Of a DNA stretch of 41,126 nucleotides, positions 1 through 6,930 are shown piece by piece (position 1 is the first letter of the stretch; every line of letters starts with the position of its first letter). The DNA is from CAZNNH01 sp964574335 (lineage in GTDB: Bacteria; Acidobacteriota; Vicinamibacteria; Fen-336): positions 1-41,126 of the forward strand of contig CAZNNH010000039.1 in NCBI GenBank assembly GCA_964574335.1, given 5' to 3'. The position numbers and the translations under genes were made by a program. The notes below the pieces were generated by a model that made no database searches, had not been told where the DNA came from, and saw nothing but the letters and a program-made list of their open reading frames with translations.

Positions 1-29
1 CACTGACCGGCGGTCACGCCGGTGCCCAA

Positions 30-99
30 CTCAGAATGACGCCCTGGGATTGTCATCCTGAGTGTTTCTTCGAAGCTGCACCCCGGAAGGATCTCGGCC
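30..99. repeat. Intergenic palindromic repeat-like element
   Basis: An 11-base arm CTCAGAATGAC (30-40) is followed after 11 bases by GTCATCCTGAG (52-62), its reverse complement except for one pair that could form as G-U in RNA. Further on comes AAGGATCTCGG (88-98). The arms and the AAGGATCTCGG tail resemble an intergenic repeat family (GTCATCCTGAG...AAGGATCT) that I recall from many environmental bacterial genomes; that link is from memory. It lies just downstream of the minus-strand gene ending at 120, so it could also act as an RNA 3'-end hairpin. Confidence 0.45.
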
Positions 100-119
100 G
101 TCCGGCAAGCCTCACGCCC

Positions 120-902
120 TCAGAAGTGCAGGCTCTCGGTGGCGTCGACCTCGGGGTGCCGGAAGTGCTCGTACATCAGCGTCCGGCGACGGTGGTACCG
201 GTTGATCATCCTCCGCCCCGACACGAAGGTCCGGAGGCTGGACGGGAGCCACACCTTGCCGTCCAGCTTGCGATAGCTGAGCTCGAAGCCCAGCTCGGAG
301 AGCGAGCCCAGCGCTCCGAGCTCGAGCGCCTCTCCTGTCTCGCTGTAGACCTGGGCCCGGACCACCTGCTGGTCCGCCGCATCCACCCAGATCCGGCCGG
401 CCAGGGTCTGGAGCACGTCGTCGACGTCACCAGGCTCCTCGTCGCTGGGCGGCGCGCGGAAGTCGAAGACCCGCGCGCAGCGCCCACGGACCTCCTCTTG
501 GCCCACCGCCTCGAACCGGTACCGCTCCAGGACCGCCGAAAGCGACACCCCGGGTCGCGCGGCCTCGGCGCGGCCGCTCTTGACCTCGGCAATCCGCCGC
601 CGGACCCGGGCGTCCTCATCCCTCTGGCGGGTGGGCGGCAAAGGCTCGTCGTCGACCTCCACCAACCGCCTCACCGGGCGGCCGCCAACGTGGAAGACCT
701 CGAAGCGGAGCATTCGGCGATGGGTCACGTGTCCGTGCCGGTCCAGCTCCTCCCGCAGCTCGGTCAGGTCGTAGACGTAGTCCTGCAGGGCGGCTTCGGC
801 GGAGCGCTGTTGGGCGGCCAGGCCTCGCACGTACTCGCTGGCGTCCTGGCCCGTCGCCTCGAGCTGGGTGGCACAGCAGAAGAAGAGGACCGCGGCAAGC
901 AT
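120..902 (-). CDS. Exported LolA-like protein of unknown function
   Basis: Encodes 260 residues. The hydrophobic N-terminus (about residues 1-17) reads as a signal peptide, so the product is probably periplasmic or attached to the outer membrane. The body alternates predicted beta strands with charged helices; the stretch FEVFHVGGRPVRRLVEVDD (around residue 67) and the later LAGRIWVDAADQQVVRA are typical of LolA/LppX-fold proteins that acidobacterial genomes carry in several copies. Such proteins are often auto-named outer-membrane lipoprotein-sorting proteins, but no ligand is known. The ATG at 902 is preceded by GAGGAGG at 7 bases, and that ribosome-binding site overlaps the TGA of the upstream PilZ-like gene, so the two are probably translationally coupled. 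The exact role is unknown; the family assignment is from pattern recognition. Confidence 0.7.
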   Translation of the reverse strand: MLAAVLFFCCATQLEATGQDASEYVRGLAAQQRSAEAALQDYVYDLTELREELDRHGHVTHRRMLRFEVFHVGGRPVRRLVEVDDEPLPPTRQRDEDARVRRRIAEVKSGRAEAARPGVSLSAVLERYRFEAVGQEEVRGRCARVFDFRAPPSDEEPGDVDDVLQTLAGRIWVDAADQQVVRAQVYSETGEALELGALGSLSELGFELSYRKLDGKVWLPSSLRTFVSGRRMINRYHRRRTLMYEHFRHPEVDATESLHF

Positions 903-914
903 GGCCGCGCCTCC

Positions 915-1271
915 TCAGGCGTTTCCCTTGGGAGGCTGAAGCGCCAGAAGCGCCAGCGACGCGTCGCTCGAGAGCCGCAGGCCGATGTCGTAGAGGGCCT
1001 GGTGCCCCGGCGCCTGGCGAACGCGCACCACCTCGCCCCGCAGGCCCAGCGGCTCGGCGTCCTTGGGACGCACCACCACGTTGAGGGTGATGCCCGGCAG
1101 CACCGGCTTCTTCAGCCGGACCAGCAGGCCCCCGGCAGAGATGTCGGCGACCTGGCCCGTCCCGCTGCGGGCCTCGAAGGCAGAGACCAGCGACTCGCCA
1201 TCGACGTCCGCCTGGAGCAGCTCGCGGACCGCCTGGCGAACGTCCCCCCGTTCAGAGGATACTGGCTTCAC
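915..1271 (-). CDS. PilZ-like domain protein
   Basis: A small, cytoplasmic-looking protein of about 118 residues. The middle carries the PilZ signature D-I-S-A-G-G-L (DxSxxG) followed by beta strands ending in ALYDIGLRL, as in c-di-GMP receptor domains. The usual RxxxR pair in front of DxSxxG is incomplete: the loop reads EARSGTGQVADIS with a single arginine, so c-di-GMP binding is doubtful. The reading frame stays open further upstream (to about 1712), but that part is antisense to the next gene. I chose GTG at 1271 because GAGGTG precedes it by 6 bases; GTG at 1283 is an in-frame alternative. The TGA merges with the ribosome-binding site of the downstream LolA-like gene, so the two form an operon. 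Confidence 0.7.
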   Translation of the reverse strand: MKPVSSERGDVRQAVRELLQADVDGESLVSAFEARSGTGQVADISAGGLLVRLKKPVLPGITLNVVVRPKDAEPLGLRGEVVRVRQAPGHQALYDIGLRLSSDASLALLALQPPKGNA

Positions 1272-1322
1272 GACCCGATTCACCTCTGCTAGGCTGCGAA
1301 GAATAGGCCAGGAGGCGACCCC

Positions 1323-2033
1323 TTGTCCAGGGCAATGGCGACCGCGTCGATCACGATGGCCGGGCTCCTCGCCGGGGCGCACCTGGCGGGCGCCGCCGAT
1401 GTCTACTTCGAGCAGGAGACGATGGCCCGCTTCAACGACCAGCCGGGCCGGCGGGTCGTGTCCCGGGTCTGGCACTCGGGGCCCCGGATGCGCATCGAGA
1501 CCGGCGAGCCGGGCGAAGCGGCGGCCCTGATCCTGCGTCTCGACACCGAGCAGGCCTTCAGGCTCGACCCCCAGCATCGACGCTACGAGACCCTGGATCT
1601 GGCGAAGCTGCGGACCCGTTCCCACCTGGAGCTGGCCACCGCCGCCGACCTGATGGGCGGCGACCAGGCGCGCAGCCAGCCTCTCGAGCAGTCCCGGGTG
1701 GTGGCCGGCCACCGTTGCCGGGGCGTCCGCATTCGATCCGGGAGCGTGGTGATGGACCTCTACCTGACCGATGAGCTGCCGGTGGGCATGGAGACCTTCG
1801 CCCGGCTCCTCGAGTGGTCGGGCGCCGACCAGGCCCTAGGCCCGATCCTGGCCGAGGTCCGCAAGCTCTCCGGATTCCCGATGTTGACGAGGACGCGGCT
1901 GCAGATAGCGGGCGGCATCCAGGAGACCCTGGCCACCGTCACCGCAATCCGGGTCGGCCCGATCCCGGACGAGCGCTTCGCCCCGCCGCCCGACTTCGAG
2001 AACGTCGAGGTGCCGGTCGAGCCACCCGAGTAG
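1323..2033 (+). CDS. Exported DUF4412-like protein, TTG start
   Basis: A 236-residue protein with a signal peptide (about residues 1-24, ending AHLAGAA-DVYF). The mature part reads like the DUF4412 or related LolA-like fold: an early strand VYFEQETMAR, a central block around HRCRGVRIRSGSVVMDLYLTDE, and a helix before the acidic, proline-rich tail. No catalytic residues are evident. The start is TTG at 1323, with GGAGG (1311-1315) exactly 7 bases upstream; the in-frame ATG at 1335 lies too far from that site and would shorten the signal peptide. It is transcribed divergently from the PilZ-like gene, with about 50 bases between the two starts. It probably heads the run of small membrane and exported proteins to 2802. 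Function unknown. Confidence 0.7.
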   Translation: MSRAMATASITMAGLLAGAHLAGAADVYFEQETMARFNDQPGRRVVSRVWHSGPRMRIETGEPGEAAALILRLDTEQAFRLDPQHRRYETLDLAKLRTRSHLELATAADLMGGDQARSQPLEQSRVVAGHRCRGVRIRSGSVVMDLYLTDELPVGMETFARLLEWSGADQALGPILAEVRKLSGFPMLTRTRLQIAGGIQETLATVTAIRVGPIPDERFAPPPDFENVEVPVEPPE

Positions 2034-2056
2034 GCGGGGATGGGAGACAATAGGGC

Positions 2057-2422
2057 GTGCGACTGATCGGCGCGATCCTGGCCAACGCCGCCGCGCTGTT
2101 GGCCACCATCGTGGTGCCCGGGATCGACTTTCGGGGCAGCTTCCTCACGCTGCTGGTGGCGGGGGCCCTGTTCGGCCTGTTCAACCTGATCGTCCGACCG
2201 CTGGCCCTGCTGCTCTCCGTGCCCTTCCTCATCCTCACCCTGGGCCTGTTCTACTTCATCCTCAACGGCCTGCTGCTGTGGGTGGCGTCGTGGTTCCTCC
2301 CCGGCTACTCGGTCTCCGGGATCCTCTCCGGGATGCTCGGCAGCCTGGTGATCGCCATCGTCAACTGGGCCCTGGGTGCGGCGTTCGGGGGGAAGCGCGC
2401 CCAAGGGCGGCCCGGGCGATGA
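2057..2422 (+). CDS. Phage holin family IV-like membrane protein
   Basis: A 121-residue, very hydrophobic protein with four predicted membrane helices (about residues 1-20, 28-48, 53-80 and 88-110) and a short basic tail. The pattern NLIVRPLALLLSVPFLILT is characteristic of the four-helix family (Pfam Phage_holin_4_2, YvlD-like) found in many non-phage bacterial chromosomes. The name does not imply lysis; chromosomal members have no established role, although YvlD sits beside the envelope-stress gene yvlB in Bacillus. GTG at 2057 has GGGAGA (2042-2047) upstream. The stop overlaps the start of the next gene (ATGA). A link to the YvlB-like domains encoded at 2991-6162 is suggestive. Confidence 0.8.
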   Translation: MRLIGAILANAAALLATIVVPGIDFRGSFLTLLVAGALFGLFNLIVRPLALLLSVPFLILTLGLFYFILNGLLLWVASWFLPGYSVSGILSGMLGSLVIAIVNWALGAAFGGKRAQGRPGR

Positions 2423-2802
2423 GGCGAGGCGCAGGCGCCTCGCTCACGGCCACCCTCCTGCTGGCGATGCTGGCCGCCCCGAGCTGCGACTACCTCGACG
2501 ACCGGCTCAAGACCTGCTCCGACCTGCAGATCGACCTGGTCAACAGCCGACAGTCGGGCTCGCCCGTCTCCATCGCGGCCGAGGGCGAGGGCGCCAGCCC
2601 CGAGACCTACCTCGAGCCGGGGGCCACCCGCCGAACGGTGGAGTGTGTCCACCGGGGCGACCGCCGCACCTACCGCGTCTTCGAGGGCACGACGGTGGTC
2701 GGTCAGGCCACCTGTGTGGTCTCCCGGGGCCGCGAGGCGCTGGATGCCGTGGTGGCCCGTGTGGAGTGGCTGCCCGGCGGCCTGCGCTGTCAGAACTGGT
2801 AG
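2419..2802 (+). CDS. Small exported protein of unknown function
   Basis: A 127-residue protein beginning MRRGAGASLTATLLLAML, a clear export signal, followed by AAPSCDYL, which is at best a weak lipobox. The mature part has four further cysteines (in KTCSD, VECVHR, ATCVVS and LRCQNW), so disulphides are plausible in the periplasm. The strand-rich sequence suggests a small beta fold. The start was placed at the ATG that overlaps the stop of the holin-like gene by 4 bp; the frame is open upstream, but only as a shadow of that gene. I do not recognise a family. Confidence 0.65.
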   Translation: MRRGAGASLTATLLLAMLAAPSCDYLDDRLKTCSDLQIDLVNSRQSGSPVSIAAEGEGASPETYLEPGATRRTVECVHRGDRRTYRVFEGTTVVGQATCVVSRGREALDAVVARVEWLPGGLRCQNW

Positions 2803-2990
2803 GGCTCCCACCCCCGAGCCCCCGGCCCCGAACGCGGTAGCTTCCGACGTCGCGTCCAGTTCCTTCGAGCTGGGCGGATTTGCGGCCCGGGCCGCCCACG
2901 GGAACCCCCCGGGGGGGTCGCGCGTTATCAGGGCAGGGATCACCGGGCCGCGCCCCCGCGGCAGGCCGATCCCTGGAGTGGGAGGGGAGC

Positions 2991-3386
2991 ATGAGACGGC
3001 TCGGTCGTGTCGCGATGCTGGTCGCCGTAGCCGCTCTGGCGGCCGGCTGCCTGGTCGACGTCAGCCACGTCTCCGATCCGGGGCACGTCTTCGCGGCGGC
3101 CCGTCACCAGGCGGAGGCGGCACGTGGGTCGGAAGGACCGCCCGAGACCCTCAACATCCTGGCCTTCGACCCCGACGACGAGGAGCTGGTGCGGGTCCGG
3201 GTTCCGATCGAGATGCTGTGTGACAATGGCGACCTCGACGTCGAGCTCGACCGGAAGACGCGCGAGAGGATCCGTCGCCACGCGGGACGCGACCTGCGTC
3301 TCGGGGACCTCGCCGAGGCCGGGCGTGGCATCCTGGTGGAGGTCAACGACGACGACGGAGAGCGGGTCCTGATCTGGCTGAGCTGA
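2991..3386 (+). CDS. Lipoprotein with YvlB/SHOCT-type C-terminal domain, copy 1
   Basis: A 131-residue protein. The signal peptide ends in the lipobox LAAGC (Cys at about residue 19), so it is a predicted lipoprotein. The mature part holds a short domain: a strand rich in VRVRVPIEML, a polar helical middle, then L-x-E-A-G-R-G-I-L-V-E-V-N-D-D-D-G-E-R-V-L-I-W-L. The same layout (V-x-V-x-[IL]-P-L, then a glycine, then an acidic DDD/EDT turn and IW[LM]) closes the proteins at 4841 and 5725. It matches the domain that usually follows a SHOCT-like helix in YvlB-type proteins, but no SHOCT helix is present here. ATG at 2991 is preceded by GGAGGGGAG (2981-2989). It lies just upstream of the sigma factor gene. 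Confidence 0.7.
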   Translation: MRRLGRVAMLVAVAALAAGCLVDVSHVSDPGHVFAAARHQAEAARGSEGPPETLNILAFDPDDEELVRVRVPIEMLCDNGDLDVELDRKTRERIRRHAGRDLRLGDLAEAGRGILVEVNDDDGERVLIWLS

Positions 3387-3480
3387 CTTGGAGCTCGGCC
3401 GCAGCCGATGGAGTGTGGTGAGACTACGCGACGGGTGGCGGGTGGCGCTCCCCCACGGCCGGTGGGCTTGGTGGTAGGAG

Positions 3481-4074
3481 GTGTCGTGCTCTGCGATCGA
3501 GACCACAGGACCGACCGACCGCGAGCTGATGGCCCGCCTGGGCGAAGGCGACCGCGAGGCGCTGTCGCCGCTGATGGCCCGTCACTACCAGCGGCTCTAC
3601 CGGATCGCCCTCTCCTACCTGCGGGACGCGGATGAGGCGCTCGATGTGGTGCAGGAGACGTTCGTGAAGGCCTTTCGCAACGCGCCGAGCTGGAACCCCT
3701 CGTCCGAGGTGGCTCCGTGGCTGACCCGGATCGCCGTCAACCACTCGATCGACGTCTATCGCCGCCGCCGGTACCGGCGCCGGGTGGTCGAGCCGCTCGC
3801 GGAGGACGCCGAGCGCGACCCGCGGCTCCGCGCGGACGACCCCTCCCCGGAGCGCAGCGTGCTCTCCCGCGAGCTGTCCGAGCGGATCTCCACCGCGCTG
3901 CGGTGCCTGCCCAAGACCCAGCGGGCGATCTTCGTGCTCCGGCACTACGAGGAGCTGAGCCTCGAGGAGATCGCACAGACGCTCGGTGTCAGCCTCGGGA
4001 CGGTGAAGAGCGGCCTGCACCGCGCCCTCCGCCGTCTCCGGCCACGGCTGGCCGGGCTGCGGGGTGAGGCATGA
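3481..4074 (+). CDS. ECF-type RNA polymerase sigma factor
   Basis: About 197 residues, the normal length for an ECF sigma factor. Sigma region 2 spans about residues 20-90 (YRIALSYLRDADEALDVVQETFVKAF, then WLTRIAVNHSIDVYRRRRYR) and region 4 spans about 130-185 (LPKTQRAIFVLRHYEELSLEEIAQTLGVSLGTVKSGLHRALRRLR), a complete helix-turn-helix for -35 recognition. It overlaps the anti-sigma gene by ATGA, the usual arrangement. The start is uncertain: GTG at 3481 directly abuts AGGAG with no spacer, a TAG lies in frame at 3475, and the next in-frame ATG (3529) would remove part of helix 1. The subgroup and target promoters cannot be read from this window. Confidence 0.93.
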   Translation: MSCSAIETTGPTDRELMARLGEGDREALSPLMARHYQRLYRIALSYLRDADEALDVVQETFVKAFRNAPSWNPSSEVAPWLTRIAVNHSIDVYRRRRYRRRVVEPLAEDAERDPRLRADDPSPERSVLSRELSERISTALRCLPKTQRAIFVLRHYEELSLEEIAQTLGVSLGTVKSGLHRALRRLRPRLAGLRGEA

Positions 4075-4844
4075 GGCTCTTCGGGCACGGCCGGGTGTCT
4101 CGTCAGGTCAGCCTGCTGGCCTCCGGCGCGCTGCCCGAAGGCGAGCGTGCCGCCGTCGATCGGCACCTGGCGACCTGCGCCCGCTGCCGGCGCGAGCTCG
4201 CCGAGATGCGGGAGCTGGTGACGCTCCTGGCCCAGGATCCGGTCCGTCAGGCCCGCCCGCCGATCTCGCTCGGGGCGCTCGAGAGTCGGGTGGGGGCCCG
4301 GCTGGAGGCGGAAGCGGCGCCCCGGAAGGCGCTCCGCTGGGGTTCGGCGCTGTTCTCCCTCCCGGCCGTGGTGGCGGCCGCCCTGGTGGTGGCGGTGTGG
4401 CTGGGCCGGTCCCCCACGGTCCGGGTGCCAGCGCCGGAGCCGATCAGCATCTCCGACGAGATCCTGGACCGTCTGGACCGCAGCCTGGCCCGGCAGCAGG
4501 CAGTCCGCTATCTCAGCGAGGCCCAGGACGTGCTGGTGACGGTGGCGGCCACGCCGTCGCCGTCGCTGTGCGACAGAGAAGAGGAAGGGGGGACGTTGGA
4601 CGTGGCCGAGGAGGCCCGACGCAGCCGGGAGCTGCTGGCGCGACGGACGCTCCTGGTCCAGACGGACGGGGTCGAGGTGGCCAGCGTCCGGCCGGTGCTC
4701 GAGGACGTCGACAACGTGCTGCGGGAGCTGGCCACGCTCCCCGCCTGCGCCCGAGCCCGCGACCTGCAGGCGATCCATGAGCAGATCGCCGAGCGCCGCC
4801 TGCTGATGAAGATCTCGCTCATGACCCGGGAGCTTTCGGGATGA
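4071..4844 (+). CDS. Zinc-finger anti-sigma factor, membrane-anchored
   Basis: A 257-residue protein. The N-terminal anti-sigma domain contains the ZAS motif H32-L-A-T-C36-A-R-C39 (Hx3Cx2C), which binds zinc in redox-sensitive or structural fashion in this family and clamps the sigma factor. One membrane segment lies at about residues 91-111 (ALFSLPAVVAAALVVAVWLG). The C-terminal periplasmic part (about 112-257) is long and helical, with charged heptad-like stretches such as EEARRSRELLARRTLL, and could be the sensing or protease-target part. Four-base overlaps join it to the sigma gene before it and the lipoprotein gene after it, so all three are likely co-translated. Confidence 0.88.
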   Translation: MRLFGHGRVSRQVSLLASGALPEGERAAVDRHLATCARCRRELAEMRELVTLLAQDPVRQARPPISLGALESRVGARLEAEAAPRKALRWGSALFSLPAVVAAALVVAVWLGRSPTVRVPAPEPISISDEILDRLDRSLARQQAVRYLSEAQDVLVTVAATPSPSLCDREEEGGTLDVAEEARRSRELLARRTLLVQTDGVEVASVRPVLEDVDNVLRELATLPACARARDLQAIHEQIAERRLLMKISLMTRELSG

Positions 4845-5695
4845 AGCGGCTTGTCTGCCTGTTGCTCCTCGCCGCCGGCTGCGCGCGCCTCGCCGGGGCC
4901 GCCAACGTCGACGACGACACGCTGCGCAAGGCCAAGGCCATGTTCTTCGACCGGCGCTACGTCGAAGCCCGCTACGCCTGGCAGCAGGTAAAGGACCGCT
5001 CGAGCGGCGAGCGGGCCGACGTCGCCGCCTACTGGGTGGCCCGCTGCAGCGAGAACCTGAACCAGTACGAGCAGGCCTTGCGGGAGTACGGGGCCTATCT
5101 CGACCGCGGGCCGTCCGATCCGACCCTGACCCAGGAGGCCCGCACCAGCCGGATCGGGCTGGCCGCTCGCCTGTACCGCAAGGGAAACCGGCACTACCTG
5201 CCGGTGCTCGAGGAAGGGCTGCAGAGCGCCAGCAGGACGGTGCGCTACTACGCGGCGCTCCAGCTCGGGGGGCTCGGCCCCGACCCCGGCAGGCGGGCGG
5301 TTCCCGTGCTCAAGGAGATCGTCGAGACCGAGGACGATCCCGACCTCCGGGACCGTGCCCAGCTCATCCTGCTGCGGATCCAGCCCGAGGCGCTTCGCCC
5401 GCTCCCCGAGGCCAGCCCCGGCCGGCGGGAGACGCGCCGGGCCAAGAAGGCGGCCACCTGGATCAAGCTCCGCGTCTACGAGCACGGCGAGAAGAAGCCC
5501 AGCGTCTCGATCAACGTCCCCCTCGGCCTGGCCGAGCTGGTGTTCAAGGCCCTGCCCGACGATGCGCGAGAGGACCTGCGCAAGGAGGGCTACGACGTGG
5601 AGAACTTCTGGCAGAAGCTCGAGGAGCTTGGCCCCACCCAGATCATCGAGATCGAAGGGGACGACGACACCCACATCAAGATCTGGATGGAGTGA
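4841..5695 (+). CDS. TPR/HEAT lipoprotein with YvlB/SHOCT-type C-terminal domain, copy 2
   Basis: A 284-residue protein with lipobox LLAAGC (Cys about 14). Residues about 27-100 form TPR-like helix pairs (KAMFFDRRYVEARYAWQQV, then YEQALREYGAYL). Residues about 120-185 look like HEAT-type pairs (TVRYYAALQLGGLG, then DPDLRDRAQLILLRIQP). After a basic linker, residues about 205-284 form the domain shared with the proteins at 2991 and 5725: WIKLRVYEHG, SVSINVPLGLAELV, LPDDAREDLRKEGYDVE, then IIEIEGDDDTHIKIWME. This closely follows the region after the SHOCT helix in YvlB-type proteins. It overlaps the anti-sigma gene by 4 bp. A role in sensing or scaffolding at the envelope for this sigma system is inferred from position only. 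Confidence 0.75.
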   Translation: MKRLVCLLLLAAGCARLAGAANVDDDTLRKAKAMFFDRRYVEARYAWQQVKDRSSGERADVAAYWVARCSENLNQYEQALREYGAYLDRGPSDPTLTQEARTSRIGLAARLYRKGNRHYLPVLEEGLQSASRTVRYYAALQLGGLGPDPGRRAVPVLKEIVETEDDPDLRDRAQLILLRIQPEALRPLPEASPGRRETRRAKKAATWIKLRVYEHGEKKPSVSINVPLGLAELVFKALPDDAREDLRKEGYDVENFWQKLEELGPTQIIEIEGDDDTHIKIWME

Positions 5696-5724
5696 CGGGT
5701 GGACCGGGGGAAGGAGAGCGGAAC

Positions 5725-6162
5725 ATGACACGGAGCCTCTTCAGCTTGGTCGTCCTGACCGCGGCCCTGGCGCTGCCCGCTCGGGCGGGCGTGTTGGACG
5801 ACGACCTGGCCGTCGTGCGTCACGCGGTGGCCGCCGAGGCCGCGCCCACCGCCGGGTCCCAGGAGGAGCTCACCGAGCCGGAGCTCACTTCTCAGAAGGA
5901 GCCCGCCAAGGAGGAGCCCGCCAAGGGGGAGGAGCCGCCCGTCGCCCCGCGGTGGCTCCGGGTGCGGGTCCAGGAGAAGGGATCGGCGCGCCCCACAGTC
6001 TCGGTGAATCTGCCTCTGTCTCTGCTGCGCGCGCTGACCGACGAAGAGCCGCTCGAGTGGCTGGAGGATCTGCACCTGTCGGGCCACGGAGCCATCGGGC
6101 GAGCCGACGACCTGGTCACCATCCAGGATGAGGACACCAGCGTCCGCGTCTGGCTGGAGTAG
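5725..6162 (+). CDS. Exported protein with YvlB/SHOCT-type C-terminal domain, copy 3
   Basis: A 145-residue protein. The signal peptide MTRSLFSLVVLTAALALPARA is followed by a low-complexity acidic linker with the near-repeat EPAKEEPAKGEEPP (about residues 60-76) and then the shared domain: WLRVRVQEKG, TVSVNLPLSLLRAL, a shortened helical middle, and LVTIQDEDTSVRVWLE at the very end. ATG at 5725 has AAGGAG (5711-5716) 8 bases upstream; a GTG at 5692 overlapping the previous stop is in frame but would put a polar extension before the signal peptide. It is the last gene of the sigma operon. It looks like a stripped-down paralog of the previous protein without the TPR/HEAT part. Confidence 0.72.
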   Translation: MTRSLFSLVVLTAALALPARAGVLDDDLAVVRHAVAAEAAPTAGSQEELTEPELTSQKEPAKEEPAKGEEPPVAPRWLRVRVQEKGSARPTVSVNLPLSLLRALTDEEPLEWLEDLHLSGHGAIGRADDLVTIQDEDTSVRVWLE

Positions 6163-6178
6163 ACCGCGGCGGGCCGCG

Positions 6179-6208
6179 CCTGTCCCCAACAAAGCCCACC
6201 CTGTCCCC
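6179..6208. repeat. Paired CCTGTCCCC direct repeat
   Basis: CCTGTCCCC occurs at 6179-6187 and again at 6200-6208, just after the sigma operon. The reverse complement, GGGGACAGG, resembles the GGGGACATGA/GGGGACACGA arms at 6780-6919 on the other side of the next gene. This may be a degenerate copy of the same repeat family. Confidence 0.4.
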
Positions 6209-6327
6209 GGGCGAGTCCGACCCGAGCACGGCCCCTCTTCCGCAAGCGATTGAGCCTGCGTAGTCTTCGCCGTGGAACACGGCTTGCTAGACGCTCATCG
6301 GAAGACCGGACCAGAGGAGGTGACCCG

Positions 6328-6780
6328 ATGAGGCTGACGACCATGGCCACCGCCTTGGCGCTCACCGGAGCGCTCGGGTTGATCCAGCCGTCCCCAGCCG
6401 AGGCCCAGCGCCGAGATACGCGGCAGGGCCGAAGCTATCGCCCCACGCCACGCCGCCAGGACCACCGAAGCTGGCGGCAGGCCCCGCGCCATCGGGACCG
6501 TGACCGCCGCCCGGCGCCGAGGTACGACCGCAGGCACCGCTACTCCCCTCGATACCGTCCCGCCCATCGAGGGTACGGGTACCGACCCTACCGGTACTAC
6601 GGGCAGCGGCACTACGGTCCGTGCCGGCCCGGCTATCGATGCTACCGCGCGCCGTACTACGCCCCTCCCGGCTACTACTTCGACGGGGTGCCCGGGGCCG
6701 GCTTCGGGCTCCGTCTGCGCGGACCCCACGGCGACGTGCGCCTGGGCGGGCCCGGCTTCGGCGTCTACTTCAATTGGTAG
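6328..6780 (+). CDS. Arg/Tyr-rich exported protein
   Basis: A 150-residue protein. The signal peptide runs to about residue 26 (PSPAEA-QRRD). The mature part is strongly basic and low in complexity: about residues 27-110 consist mostly of R, Y, P, H and G (for example HRDRDRRPAPRYDRRHRY and YGYRPYRYYGQRHYGP), then a Gly/Tyr/Phe tail ending GGPGFGVYFNW. There are two cysteines in CRPGYRC. Such proteins may bind polyanions or the cell surface, but no function is assignable. ATG at 6328 has AGGAGGTG (6315-6322) 5 bases upstream, a very strong site. The TAG stop shares its last base with a long inverted repeat. GGGGACA-type repeats lie on both sides of the gene. Confidence 0.7.
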   Translation: MRLTTMATALALTGALGLIQPSPAEAQRRDTRQGRSYRPTPRRQDHRSWRQAPRHRDRDRRPAPRYDRRHRYSPRYRPAHRGYGYRPYRYYGQRHYGPCRPGYRCYRAPYYAPPGYYFDGVPGAGFGLRLRGPHGDVRLGGPGFGVYFNW

Positions 6781-6919
6781 GGGACATGACCCGATTCCCC
6801 CGGTCAAACCGGGGAATCGGGATCGTGTCCCCCGCGCCCGACATGACCCGATTTCCCGGGCTGCGTGCGGGGACATGACCGGGCTTCCCCGGCCGCCACG
6901 AAACCCGGATCGTGTCCCC
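6780..6919. repeat. GGGGACA palindromic repeat cluster, likely bidirectional terminator
   Basis: Two long imperfect hairpins plus an extra left arm lie between convergent genes. Hairpin A (6780-6831): GGGGACATGACCCGATTCCC pairs with GGGAATCGGGATCGTGTCCC. Hairpin B (6869-6919): GGGGACATGACCGGG pairs with CCCGGATCGTGTCCCC. A lone left arm, GACATGACCCGATTTCCCGG, lies at 6840-6859. The arms differ by the same CATGA/CACGAT variation, as expected for diverged copies of one REP-like unit. The position suggests 3'-end formation for both flanking genes; the repetition suggests a mobile REP family, possibly served by a RAYT-type transposase elsewhere. Confidence 0.75.
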
Positions 6920-6930
6920 GGGACCGCCTC

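Noticed and set aside
36..1292. 418-codon plus-strand open frame across the first two genes
   Set aside because: It runs antisense to two minus-strand genes that have signal peptide or PilZ motifs and proper ribosome-binding sites; its product is His/Pro/Leu-rich noise typical of GC-rich antisense frames.
1272..1712. N-terminal extension of the PilZ-like frame
   Set aside because: It lies antisense to the divergent DUF4412-like gene; similarity and the ribosome-binding site support a start at 1271 (or 1283).
2057..2422. Prophage or lysis module suggested by the holin-family protein
   Set aside because: No endolysin, integrase or phage structural genes are near; this holin family is common in ordinary chromosomes.
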